Shown: piece after piece, positions 1 to 5,622 of the stretch
Numbering within the stretch: the first letter of the stretch is position 1
Layout of the letters: each line of letters starts with the position of its first letter
DNA from: an uncultured Porphyromonadaceae bacterium
GTDB lineage: Bacteria > Bacteroidota > Bacteroidia > Bacteroidales > Muribaculaceae
NCBI GenBank assembly: GCA_947177595.1
Contig: CAMWUZ010000123.1
Coordinates: forward strand, 1-5,622
DNA length: 5,622 bases
Direction of reading: 5' to 3'
The notes under the pieces: model-generated
Seen by the model: the letters and a program-made list of their open reading frames with translations, nothing else
The model's database searches: none
What the model was told of the DNA's origin: nothing
Made by a program: the position numbers and the translations under genes

Positions 1-196
1 AAACTGTATTTACCGCAAGTTTCTTTATGGCATTGTTTGAACTGGCGTTGAAAATCGCCTTATCCGCGGCTGTATTTTTATACGCGCTCTTGATGGACGA
101 CATCATTTCCGTGGTGATACCGCCTTTTGAATCCCTTGTCTGTGCTGTGACCGTAAGTGCCAGTATAGCCATTGCCATACACAATGTTTTTTTCAT
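1..196 (-). CDS. Exported C1-family cysteine peptidase (bleomycin hydrolase / aminopeptidase C-like), N-terminal part only
   Basis: Only the first 65 codons lie in the window; the gene runs off the left edge. The ATG at 196-194 is fixed by an in-frame TGA six bases upstream (202-200). Residues 1-18 form a signal peptide: MKK, then a hydrophobic run ending near TVTA, with likely cleavage before Gln19. The mature start contains GGIT-TEMM followed by a stretch with the pattern Y-K-N-T-x-A-D-K-A-I, then N-N-x-I-K-K-L-A. From memory this matches the N-terminal region of Bacteroidales C1 peptidases related to bleomycin hydrolase and PepC, where the pattern is GIT-PEM...Y..TPADKAI.NAL....I..LA. Family members are papain-fold hexameric aminopeptidases, and the signal peptide implies a periplasmic enzyme. 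The catalytic Cys, His and Asn lie outside the window, so activity cannot be judged. It is transcribed divergently from the TPR regulator at 382. The family call is fairly secure; the substrate is unknown. Confidence 0.72.
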   Translation of the reverse strand, partial: MKKTLCMAMAILALTVTAQTRDSKGGITTEMMSSIKSAYKNTAADKAIFNASSNNAIKKLAVNTV

Positions 197-272
197 TTTT
201 CAGGTTGTGATGTGATTTATACTATATGTAAACTGCCATACCGCACAAAAAAGAACGACGGCAGAATCTCCA

Positions 273-304
273 CAAAAATAACGAACATTAACCGTTCCAC
301 CAAA
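273..304 (-). promoter_or_regulatory. Bacteroidota-type promoter for the C1 peptidase gene
   Basis: Read on the minus strand, TTTG (304-301) is followed after 20 bp by TATTTTTG (280-273). This is an exact match to the Bacteroidota -33/-7 consensus of TTTG and TAnnTTTG with normal spacing. Transcription would begin near 265-269, leaving a leader of about 70 nt before the ATG at 196. No riboswitch-like structure was recognised in that leader. The match is seen directly; activity is inferred. Confidence 0.55.
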
Positions 305-344
305 TAAATGCAATAATGATAATACATTCAATCCATTTTTTATA

Positions 345-352
345 TATCTTCG
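345..352 (+). promoter_or_regulatory. Probable -7 promoter element for the TPR-HTH regulator
   Basis: TATCTTCG differs by one base from the Bacteroidota -7 element TAnnTTTG. It would place the transcript start near 359-362, about 20 nt before the ATG at 382. I see no TTTG at the expected distance upstream (around 320-326), so this promoter looks weak or dependent on an activator. Its position argues against translation from the earlier in-frame ATG at 316. Confidence 0.4.
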
Positions 353-381
353 CAGCAACGTTCTTTATACGGGATTACAGT

Positions 382-2091
382 ATGGGAATAACTATATTAT
401 CTGACAGGTGTAAAACGATATCGCACAGATTCGTCATCTGCATTACCGCGGCAACTCTTTTTATGAGCTGCTCCAAACATAATACTGACTGCCGTCTGTT
501 GAGAATCCAGCAGACCGTATCTGACGCGCCCGAAAAGGCGCTGGCAAGTCTTGACAGTATCAATCCGTCCCAACTATCTGAAGCTGACAGACATTTCTAT
601 GACTTCCTGACAATCAAAGCCAGAGACAAAGCATATATATATCACAAATCAGATAGTCTGATTCTCTCCGTCATTGATTATTACAAAAGTTCTGATCTTT
701 ATCCGGAGGCATTATATTACGGAGGGCGGACTTATTCTGACTTGGGGGATTATCCGACAGCGCTGCGATATTTCCAAAAGGCACTCGATCTGCTCCCCTC
801 CAATACATCTGACCGGGAACTTCGCAACCGAGTACTCAGTCAGACCGGTGGACTTCTGAGCCGAATAGGACTTGACAACCAATCCCTGCCATACTTAAAG
901 GAAAGCCTTAAATTAACTAAAGAGAGAGGTGACACCTTAAATCTACCTTATGAATATAATACATTAGGTTGTGCATATATGGCACTGGAGCAATTCGACA
1001 CAGCCAAAATATTATTTGAGAAAGGATACCGACTATCCTTGAACATGGACAGCGCAGACATCAATTATTTCCGCGGTGAATTGGCGATAATCAATTTTAA
1101 ACAAGGCAATGTCGAAGAGGCGGTTTCTTTAATAAAGGATGTTCCGTATAAAACTTACAGCTATGACTCAAATTATTTTTCTGCGTGGGCTAAAGACATT
1201 TATCTTCGCGCGGGAATGATTGATTCAGCTCTTGTACATGCCCGTAGAATAATACATAACCAATCTCCCGATTCACGCGCTTTAGGATACCGCACACTTC
1301 TGAGCGACTCGCTGATCGCTTTTTCACCACATGACTCCATACCGGCATATATTACCGAATACCTCTCAAGCGTCAAGGCTTTATACAAAAGTTATGACAA
1401 CAAAAGTGCCATCATACAAAACTCATTATATAATTACTCTCTGCATCAGCACGAGAGCGAACGCCTTGCTAAAGAGCGCGGAAGACTCATTATTTGGCTT
1501 GCAGTTGCCGGTATTATAATATTGGTATTAGCCATAGTAACCATCCTTCGCCAACGGATATTGCTAAAAAAACAGGCAAAACTGCATAGCGCTCTTATTA
1601 CTATCAGCGAATTAAACAATAAATTAAAGGGATTCGAGGATAACGATTATATCTCAAGTGCTGACACAACAGAGGGTATATTGGAGAGAGTTAACAACGA
1701 AATCTCGAAACTAAGGGAAACGATATCCCGATTCAGCACTCCGCATAATTATGCCCCTGACACCGAGGCTTACCGCGCGCTATGTGATTTATTGGAGCGT
1801 GGAGGAATGCTTAAAGAGAATGACCCGCTTTGGAATACTATATCAAAATCTATAAACGAAATGTCTCCCGATTTTGAAGAGACTCTAAAGCGTATTTCAC
1901 ATAATAAAATATCTATGAGGGATTACCGCCTTGTTCAATTAATAAAACTGGGGCTATCCTCATCGCAGATTGCCCGACTGATCGGAAGGAGCAAGAGTGT
2001 AATACCCTACCGTAGAAAGCAATTATGCATAAACTCCTTCAACAATCTCATCCAGCCGGATGAACTCAATGCTTTGATTCGCAATATTTAA
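382..2091 (+). CDS. TPR protein with lipoprotein-like signal, one membrane span and C-terminal LuxR-like HTH (putative membrane-tethered regulator)
   Basis: The 569-residue product (from the ATG at 382) starts with a signal sequence. Basic residues R9, K11 and R16 precede a hydrophobic stretch at 17-28 and then S29-C30, a weak lipobox. TPR-like helical repeats follow at about 103-138 (containing YSDLGDYPTALRYFQKAL), 148-185, 188-224 and 228-256. One transmembrane helix lies at 369-389, followed by basic residues (RQR, KK), so the C-terminus should be cytoplasmic. A predicted coiled coil spans about 390-460. An HTH at about 515-549 has the pattern R-L-V-x-L-I-K-L-G-L-S-x-x-Q-I-A-x-L-I, then a recognition helix, as in LuxR-type domains. 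This layout is typical of many Bacteroides regulators of unknown ligand. An in-frame ATG at 316 would add 22 residues, but it lies upstream of the likely transcript start, so 382 is preferred. The gene is probably co-transcribed with the next one. Domain order is seen; sensing and DNA binding are inferred. Confidence 0.82.
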   Translation: MGITILSDRCKTISHRFVICITAATLFMSCSKHNTDCRLLRIQQTVSDAPEKALASLDSINPSQLSEADRHFYDFLTIKARDKAYIYHKSDSLILSVIDYYKSSDLYPEALYYGGRTYSDLGDYPTALRYFQKALDLLPSNTSDRELRNRVLSQTGGLLSRIGLDNQSLPYLKESLKLTKERGDTLNLPYEYNTLGCAYMALEQFDTAKILFEKGYRLSLNMDSADINYFRGELAIINFKQGNVEEAVSLIKDVPYKTYSYDSNYFSAWAKDIYLRAGMIDSALVHARRIIHNQSPDSRALGYRTLLSDSLIAFSPHDSIPAYITEYLSSVKALYKSYDNKSAIIQNSLYNYSLHQHESERLAKERGRLIIWLAVAGIIILVLAIVTILRQRILLKKQAKLHSALITISELNNKLKGFEDNDYISSADTTEGILERVNNEISKLRETISRFSTPHNYAPDTEAYRALCDLLERGGMLKENDPLWNTISKSINEMSPDFEETLKRISHNKISMRDYRLVQLIKLGLSSSQIARLIGRSKSVIPYRRKQLCINSFNNLIQPDELNALIRNI

Positions 2092-2113
2092 CAACCTGAT
2101 AAAATCTTCACGC

Positions 2114-2494
2114 ATGATTAGGAAATTATTGCTGCTGTTCATATTGGTATTCACTGCCAATCAGATGCTTGGTGACACTCCGCCACCCACCACATTAACC
2201 CCTGTGGGAGAGGATTCTGATTACGACCCCGAAAAACCAATTAAAGGTCATCGCACTCCTCCTGCACCGATCATCTGCTTCATTGATATTGAAAACGGTA
2301 TTATTACCGGCACCTCTCCCCTTCTTGACACCATAGAGGAATATCAGCTATGGGATACTGAAGGAGAAAGCCTTATCGTTTCAGCCACTGATCAATCAGA
2401 TTTTTTTGCCTCCGTGCGAATGATGCCTAAAGACCGGTATATGTTAAAGCTCAAAGGCATACCTTACACATTGATAGGATTTATCGAGTTATGA
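2114..2494 (+). CDS. Small secreted protein, possibly DUF3244-like
   Basis: This 126-residue protein begins with a clear signal peptide: MIRK, a leucine-rich core, and probable cleavage after Gly20. A proline- and acid-rich linker (about 21-50) follows. The remaining ~75 residues alternate hydrophobic and polar positions, as in a small beta-sandwich: a segment PAPIICFID, then strands ending in YMLKLKG and a final GFIEL. The pattern of a proline-rich lead-in, an IxxxID strand and a closing G-[FY]-I-x-L recalls small secreted Bacteroidales proteins of the DUF3244 type, but that assignment is from memory and tentative. There is no lipobox and the single cysteine (C55) cannot form an internal disulfide, so the protein is likely soluble in the periplasm or exported. 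The ATG lies 22 bp after the regulator's stop with no terminator between them, suggesting one operon. Its function is unknown; it could be a target or partner of the regulator. Confidence 0.75.
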   Translation: MIRKLLLLFILVFTANQMLGDTPPPTTLTPVGEDSDYDPEKPIKGHRTPPAPIICFIDIENGIITGTSPLLDTIEEYQLWDTEGESLIVSATDQSDFFASVRMMPKDRYMLKLKGIPYTLIGFIEL

Positions 2495-2501
2495 TTAAAC
2501 A

Positions 2502-2533
2502 AAAATAGGGTGTACCGACGGTACCCCTATTTT
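2502..2533. terminator. Bidirectional intrinsic terminator between convergent genes
   Basis: AAAATAGGG (2502-2510) pairs with CCCTATTTT (2525-2533), and GTACC (2512-2516) pairs with GGTAC (2520-2524). The result is a 14-bp stem with one bulged T at 2511 and a three-base loop. T-runs follow the GC-rich part on both strands. It sits 7 bp after the stop of the small secreted protein and 15 bp beyond the stop of the S9 peptidase, so it can end both transcripts. Confidence 0.8.
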
Positions 2534-2548
2534 ATTAGTCAGTAGTTA

Positions 2549-4993
2549 TCAGAGAGACACTTCGGGATATAGCGCTTCCCACCATTCCGGCTGATTCTTC
2601 AGATACTTCGCAAACCATGCGAAGATTGTATCCTGCCAGCGGATGCGTTTATCGTAATCAAGGATATGATGATCCTGATCTTTAACCGCAACAAAGGCGG
2701 TGGGACGATCAAGCAGTTTCAATGCGGTAAACATCTGGATGCTTTCTCCAACCGGCACATTGTTGTCTGCATCACCGTGTAGAAACAGCAGCGGGGTATG
2801 AATCTTGTCGGCATTATAGAGCGGACTCTGCTTCACATAAAGCTCGGTATCGCTCCACGGGTAAGAGTCTGCCATAGATACCTCGCTATATGAATATCCC
2901 CAGTAGCCTTCTCCCCAATAGCTTGTATGATCGCTGATACCGGCATGGGAAATCGCGGCGGCAAAAATATCGGTCACAGTCTGAAGATACTGAGTCATAA
3001 ATCCGCCGTATGATGCGCCGATACAACCTATTTTGGTAGAATCGACATAAGGATGCTCCTCGCAAAAACGTTTGGTTCCCTCGATTATATCCTGTGCCAC
3101 ACCTTCACCAGCGGTATTTACGTGACGCGAGGAGAACTCCTGTCCGAATCCGGTTGCGCCACTCGGCTCAATAACATATACCACATAACCCTGTGCGGCG
3201 TAAGCATGGTGAGGATAGCGGCTCTCGAAATTGCGGCTTGTCGGGCTGCACCCGCCATAATAATTTACTATCATCGGATACTTTTCATTCGGGTCGAAGT
3301 TCGGCGGCAGATAAAAACGTCCGTGAATGCTGTCTCCGCGCGAACTAACAAAACTCCATGGAGCAACTTCTCCCAGCTTAATCTCCGCGAGATCTGTTGC
3401 CAGCGGCTCATCAAGCATCATAGTTTTAAGAGTCTTGGTATTAATAGTGTACAATCTGTCGGGATTATCCATACTCTGTGCGCAGAAAGCGGCATTGACT
3501 CCGGCATCCGGCACACTTATTCCTTTTATTATATCCTGATTGAGCGGAAGCTGAGTAATCTTGCCGGTTGACGGATTGAGGCGATATGCACTGATACAGT
3601 CGCGGTTTTCCGCCGTGAAATATATCTGACCGTCTGCTCTGCTCCAGCGTGCAGAGTTCACACTCGGATCAAAATCGCGGGTCAGCGGAGTGAATCGCCG
3701 GCTTCCTATATTATATAGAAATAGCTGAGTATCAATCATACTCGGTATTCTGCCTTCCGGCACATTCTTACCTATACCACCGAGAGCTTCCGGTGAACCC
3801 AGAACAAGAATCTGAGAAGCATCGGGTGAGAACATCGCCGAACCTACAAAACCGTCATCTGCAACAATAGTATCAAGTTTCATACTCTCGACATCAAGCA
3901 CTGCAATAGTGGTCACAGTTGTGGGACGCTTGCTCAAACGGCTGTGGCTTGTGCTGATTAGAATCTTTGAGGCATCGTCGCTAACATCAAGCAGATGTAC
4001 GTTGTGATGACCGAAAGTGAGCGGGCGCATCATGCCGGTAGTTATATCATATAGCGCGAGAGACGAGCGCTTGCGCCAACCCGGCTGTCTGTCCTCCGGT
4101 TCAAGAATTCTATATACATCCTCATTTTCTTTAGGTCCTTCAGCAGTCAAGGTCACTATCAGATATTTCTCGTCCGGCGAAATAGTGAATACGCCATTCG
4201 GGACACCCTGCGCAAAAACAGTTTCTGATCCGGTAGCCGCATCTGTCACCAAAATCGATCTGCCTGCCTGTGTAATAGCCGTGCGGTAATATCTCGCGCC
4301 GGATGGCATCCAAGCGATTGACTCTGTTGAACGGGCTATGGGTTTACCGTCGTATGTGGTAACAACCCACTCCCACGTCGTTGCTCCTCCTTTTAGACCG
4401 TTGGAATATATGGTTAAAAGGTATTTGCCATCAGGAGAAACATCAGTAGAGTAAATTCTCCGACCATGAAGCACGTTGTCAAGAGTATATAGCTTGCTCT
4501 GCCCGCCGATTTCAAGCGTCTGACCGTCCGGCACTATTATCTTAATATCAGCGGTGTCCGATTGACCCGGAGTGGAAAGATACTTCAGTGCAATTGTGTG
4601 GGTTGCAGGTTTGAGCGTCAATTGTCCGGCAGGTGCAGGCATATCGTTCACAAACAGCCTGTAATTCTCCAACCCCTTCACATCAAGAACCGGAGTTGCA
4701 TATCCGCGGTTTGTCACATCAAACGAAATAACATTTATCGCAGGAACGTCCCCACCGGGCAGAAGAACAGTTCCGGTCGTGTGCCCGCCTGACAGCGCCG
4801 ACTTGATATTTGTCGGCAAATCCAGCACACTGTTGATGTCAAACTTTTGTGAATTTACATCCAGAGAGTCAATCACTACCGGAGAACCTATTGGAAACGG
4901 TCCCGCATAGCGAAAACTCTCCACCTTTATTGTATCTGAAGCCATAGCGCTTACAGATACAGCCGTCAACACAGCCGCTACAAGTTTTTTCAT
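2549..4993 (-). CDS. Exported S9-family serine peptidase (prolyl oligopeptidase / dipeptidyl peptidase-like)
   Basis: The 814-residue product starts with a signal peptide (MKKLVAAVLTAVSVSAMA, cleavage before Ser19), placing it in the periplasm or outside the cell. Residues ~20-170 form an extra N-terminal region of beta character. A beta-propeller (~170-535) follows, with repeated blade motifs such as VSPDGKYLLT, ISPDEKYLIVT and FSPDASQILVLG. The alpha/beta-hydrolase domain (~540-810) has the oxyanion-hole region NYYGG (Y578/Y579), the nucleophile elbow GASYGGF (Ser661), the acid in HGDADNNVP (Asp743) and the base in DQDHHI (His775, less likely His776). The triad is complete. S9 enzymes cleave short peptides, often after proline or by releasing dipeptides; the exact specificity cannot be read here. 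A longer reading from a TTG at 5020 adds nine residues but overlaps the -7 element and weakens the signal peptide, so the ATG at 4993 is chosen. The gene appears monocistronic. Confidence 0.93.
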   Translation of the reverse strand: MKKLVAAVLTAVSVSAMASDTIKVESFRYAGPFPIGSPVVIDSLDVNSQKFDINSVLDLPTNIKSALSGGHTTGTVLLPGGDVPAINVISFDVTNRGYATPVLDVKGLENYRLFVNDMPAPAGQLTLKPATHTIALKYLSTPGQSDTADIKIIVPDGQTLEIGGQSKLYTLDNVLHGRRIYSTDVSPDGKYLLTIYSNGLKGGATTWEWVVTTYDGKPIARSTESIAWMPSGARYYRTAITQAGRSILVTDAATGSETVFAQGVPNGVFTISPDEKYLIVTLTAEGPKENEDVYRILEPEDRQPGWRKRSSLALYDITTGMMRPLTFGHHNVHLLDVSDDASKILISTSHSRLSKRPTTVTTIAVLDVESMKLDTIVADDGFVGSAMFSPDASQILVLGSPEALGGIGKNVPEGRIPSMIDTQLFLYNIGSRRFTPLTRDFDPSVNSARWSRADGQIYFTAENRDCISAYRLNPSTGKITQLPLNQDIIKGISVPDAGVNAAFCAQSMDNPDRLYTINTKTLKTMMLDEPLATDLAEIKLGEVAPWSFVSSRGDSIHGRFYLPPNFDPNEKYPMIVNYYGGCSPTSRNFESRYPHHAYAAQGYVVYVIEPSGATGFGQEFSSRHVNTAGEGVAQDIIEGTKRFCEEHPYVDSTKIGCIGASYGGFMTQYLQTVTDIFAAAISHAGISDHTSYWGEGYWGYSYSEVSMADSYPWSDTELYVKQSPLYNADKIHTPLLFLHGDADNNVPVGESIQMFTALKLLDRPTAFVAVKDQDHHILDYDKRIRWQDTIFAWFAKYLKNQPEWWEALYPEVSL

Positions 4994-5017
4994 ATTCAAA
5001 GTGATTAATTGATTGTT

Positions 5018-5046
5018 CAAAATTACTAAATAAATACAGATTCAAA
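5018..5046 (-). promoter_or_regulatory. Bacteroidota-type promoter for the S9 peptidase gene
   Basis: On the minus strand, TTTG (5046-5043) is followed after 17 bp by TAATTTTG (5025-5018), which fits TAnnTTTG exactly. The start of transcription would be near 5011-5014, about 20 nt upstream of the ATG at 4993. This supports 4993 over the TTG at 5020 as the translation start. Confidence 0.5.
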
Positions 5047-5062
5047 GAATATGTAATAAATA

Positions 5063-5094
5063 CTTGTCTATTTGTAAAGTTTACATTATTTTTG
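5063..5094 (+). promoter_or_regulatory. Bacteroidota-type promoter for the membrane protein / XRE pair
   Basis: CTTG (5063-5066) is followed after 20 bp by TATTTTTG (5087-5094), an exact match to TAnnTTTG. The transcript would begin near 5101, about 25 nt before the ATG at 5126. A second TTTG at 5071-5074 lies only 12 bp away, too close to be the -33 element. The promoter faces away from that of the S9 peptidase and does not overlap it. Confidence 0.52.
5073..5085. promoter_or_regulatory. Perfect 13-bp palindrome, candidate operator
   Basis: TGTAAA-G-TTTACA is an exact inverted repeat around one central base. It lies in the spacer between the -33-like and -7 elements of the plus-strand promoter and ends one base before the -7 element, where a bound dimer would block polymerase. 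The small XRE regulator encoded by the second gene of this transcript is the obvious candidate ligand. The palindrome is seen; the operator role is inferred. Confidence 0.4.
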
Positions 5095-5125
5095 CAGCAT
5101 CATACTTTACCAAACTATTTAAATT

Positions 5126-5551
5126 ATGTTCTACCAAAAATTTCTTTTACCTCATTTCATGCAGTTTGTAGGAGTTGCGCTGGCTTTAATCGGCATTATC
5201 GTTTTATGCCTCGGCAATATGGACATCATTTCTTTCTTCAGTTACACCCTTCTGGCGGCTGGCTTGCTGCTTGCAGCGATTTCAAAAGAGAAAACCGAAG
5301 ATGAGTTCATTACCTATCTTCGAATGAGATCTATCATAACAGTTACCATTATCTGCCTTATCTATTCTGTCATATTGCCGATTTCAAACTACTTCCTTAT
5401 GAGAAGTATGGATATATTTGTTCTCGGCAGAATCACCCTGCTTCAAAACTTCATCACCTCCACACCGGCGGTTGTACTGCTGTACATACTGTTATTTAAA
5501 GGTTCCATCATTGTAAATTCCAAAAAAGATGAACAATACGATCAGAATTGA
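5126..5551 (+). CDS. Four-helix inner-membrane protein of unknown function, paired with an XRE regulator
   Basis: This 141-residue protein has four predicted membrane helices at about 11-30, 35-53, 69-92 and 109-130. A charged loop between helices 2 and 3 (S53-R68, including SKEKTEDEF and the basic RMR) and a charged tail (KKDEQYDQN) follow the pattern of small membrane proteins found beside short XRE regulators in Bacteroidota and Firmicutes. In these, a conserved loop of the form EK-x-EDE...LR precedes the third helix. There is no signal peptide and no catalytic motif. The C-terminal 23 bases overlap the start of the next gene in another frame, which suggests translational coupling. The role is unknown; a partner or target of the regulator is the usual guess. 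The ATG is preceded by an A/T-rich leader without a Shine-Dalgarno sequence. Confidence 0.78.
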   Translation: MFYQKFLLPHFMQFVGVALALIGIIVLCLGNMDIISFFSYTLLAAGLLLAAISKEKTEDEFITYLRMRSIITVTIICLIYSVILPISNYFLMRSMDIFVLGRITLLQNFITSTPAVVLLYILLFKGSIIVNSKKDEQYDQN

Positions 5552-5622
5552 ACGCGCCATCAGGAGAATCACCCAGGAAGAGCTTGCCAAGGGGATTGTG
5601 TTCAGCGGGATGCCATTTTAGG
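5529..5622 (+). pseudogene. XRE-family HTH regulator, N-terminal part, with an apparent frameshift
   Basis: From the ATG at 5529 the frame reads MNNTIRIERAIRRITQEELAK, then GIVFSGMPF, and stops at a TAG (5619-5621) after 30 codons. The first 23 residues match the start of short (about 65-75 residue) XRE regulators, whose usual sequence is near ...ER...ITQEELA..IGVSRQTI..IE. Adding one base between ATT (ending 5597) and GTT restores G-V-Q-R-D-A-I-L in exact register with the second and third HTH helices. A single-base deletion near 5598-5599 therefore explains the early stop. The window ends one base after that stop, so the rest of the gene is not visible. It may be a true pseudogene, or a sequencing or assembly error at a contig edge. 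The start overlaps the membrane protein gene by 23 bases. If intact, it would be a cytoplasmic DNA-binding repressor. Confidence 0.62.

Noticed and set aside
27..215. Plus-strand open frame of 62 codons
   Set aside because: It lies opposite the signal peptide and N-terminus of the C1 peptidase, whose minus-strand reading has a clear start, promoter and family resemblance.
316..381. Extended N-terminus of the TPR regulator from the ATG at 316
   Set aside because: The -7-like element at 345-352 falls inside this extension, and starting at 382 gives a conventional signal sequence ending at Cys30.
3053..3571. Plus-strand open frame of 172 codons within the S9 peptidase gene
   Set aside because: It is antisense to the conserved catalytic and late propeller region, has no recognisable domain and no promoter, and its composition looks like a shadow frame.
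4017..4289. Plus-strand open frame of 90 codons
   Set aside because: It is antisense to the propeller of the S9 peptidase with no recognisable motif; the same applies to the frame at 4562-4792.
4994..5020. TTG start at 5020 for the S9 peptidase
   Set aside because: The TTG lies within the -7 element TAATTTTG, upstream of the likely transcript start, and the ATG at 4993 begins a standard MKK signal peptide.
5063..5125. Possible small RNA or riboswitch in the second divergent region
   Set aside because: The only structure seen is the 13-bp palindrome, which lies upstream of the predicted transcript start and so fits an operator better than an RNA element.
5092..5304. Plus-strand open frame of 70 codons overlapping the start of the membrane protein gene
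   Set aside because: It starts at or before the predicted transcript start and overlaps, in another frame, a gene with four well-formed membrane helices; its own translation shows no pattern.

Overview
The window looks like ordinary chromosomal sequence from a member of the Bacteroidales (phylum Bacteroidota), with a gut lineage such as Bacteroidaceae or Muribaculaceae most likely. Four things point there. Intergenic regions carry Bacteroidota-type promoters (TTTG about 17-20 bp upstream of TAnnTTTG) rather than sigma70 hexamers. Start codons lack Shine-Dalgarno sequences. The main regulator is of the TPR / membrane segment / helix-turn-helix type that is common in Bacteroides relatives. The exported peptidases are of types common in these organisms. 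The genus is inference; no rRNA or other marker is present.

Layout: (1) Positions 1-196, minus strand: the 5' end of an exported C1-family (bleomycin hydrolase / aminopeptidase C-like) peptidase, cut by the window edge. (2) Positions 197-381: a divergent intergenic region with a promoter facing each way. (3) Positions 382-2091, plus strand: a TPR protein with a lipoprotein-like signal, one later membrane span, a predicted coiled coil and a C-terminal LuxR-like HTH. It is followed after 22 bp by (4) 2114-2494, a small secreted protein, probably in the same transcript. (5) Positions 2502-2533: a strong hairpin that can terminate both converging transcripts. (6) Positions 2549-4993, minus strand: a complete exported S9-family serine peptidase with an intact catalytic triad. 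(7) Positions 4994-5125: a second divergent promoter region with a perfect 13-bp palindrome. (8) Positions 5126-5551, plus strand: a four-helix membrane protein overlapping (9) an XRE-type HTH regulator at 5529-5622, whose reading frame is broken by an apparent one-base deletion just before the window ends.

The genes fall into three functional groups. Two exported peptidases probably serve peptide and protein breakdown in the periplasm. The TPR-HTH protein could be a membrane-tethered one-component regulator that senses a periplasmic condition, with the small secreted protein as product or partner. The membrane protein plus small XRE repressor resembles a common self-regulated two-gene module, and the palindrome between its promoter elements is a natural candidate operator.

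No mobile element, CRISPR array, tRNA or rRNA was seen. I did not find a convincing previously undescribed system. The items most worth a second look are the broken HTH gene, the palindrome and the regulator / secreted-protein pair.
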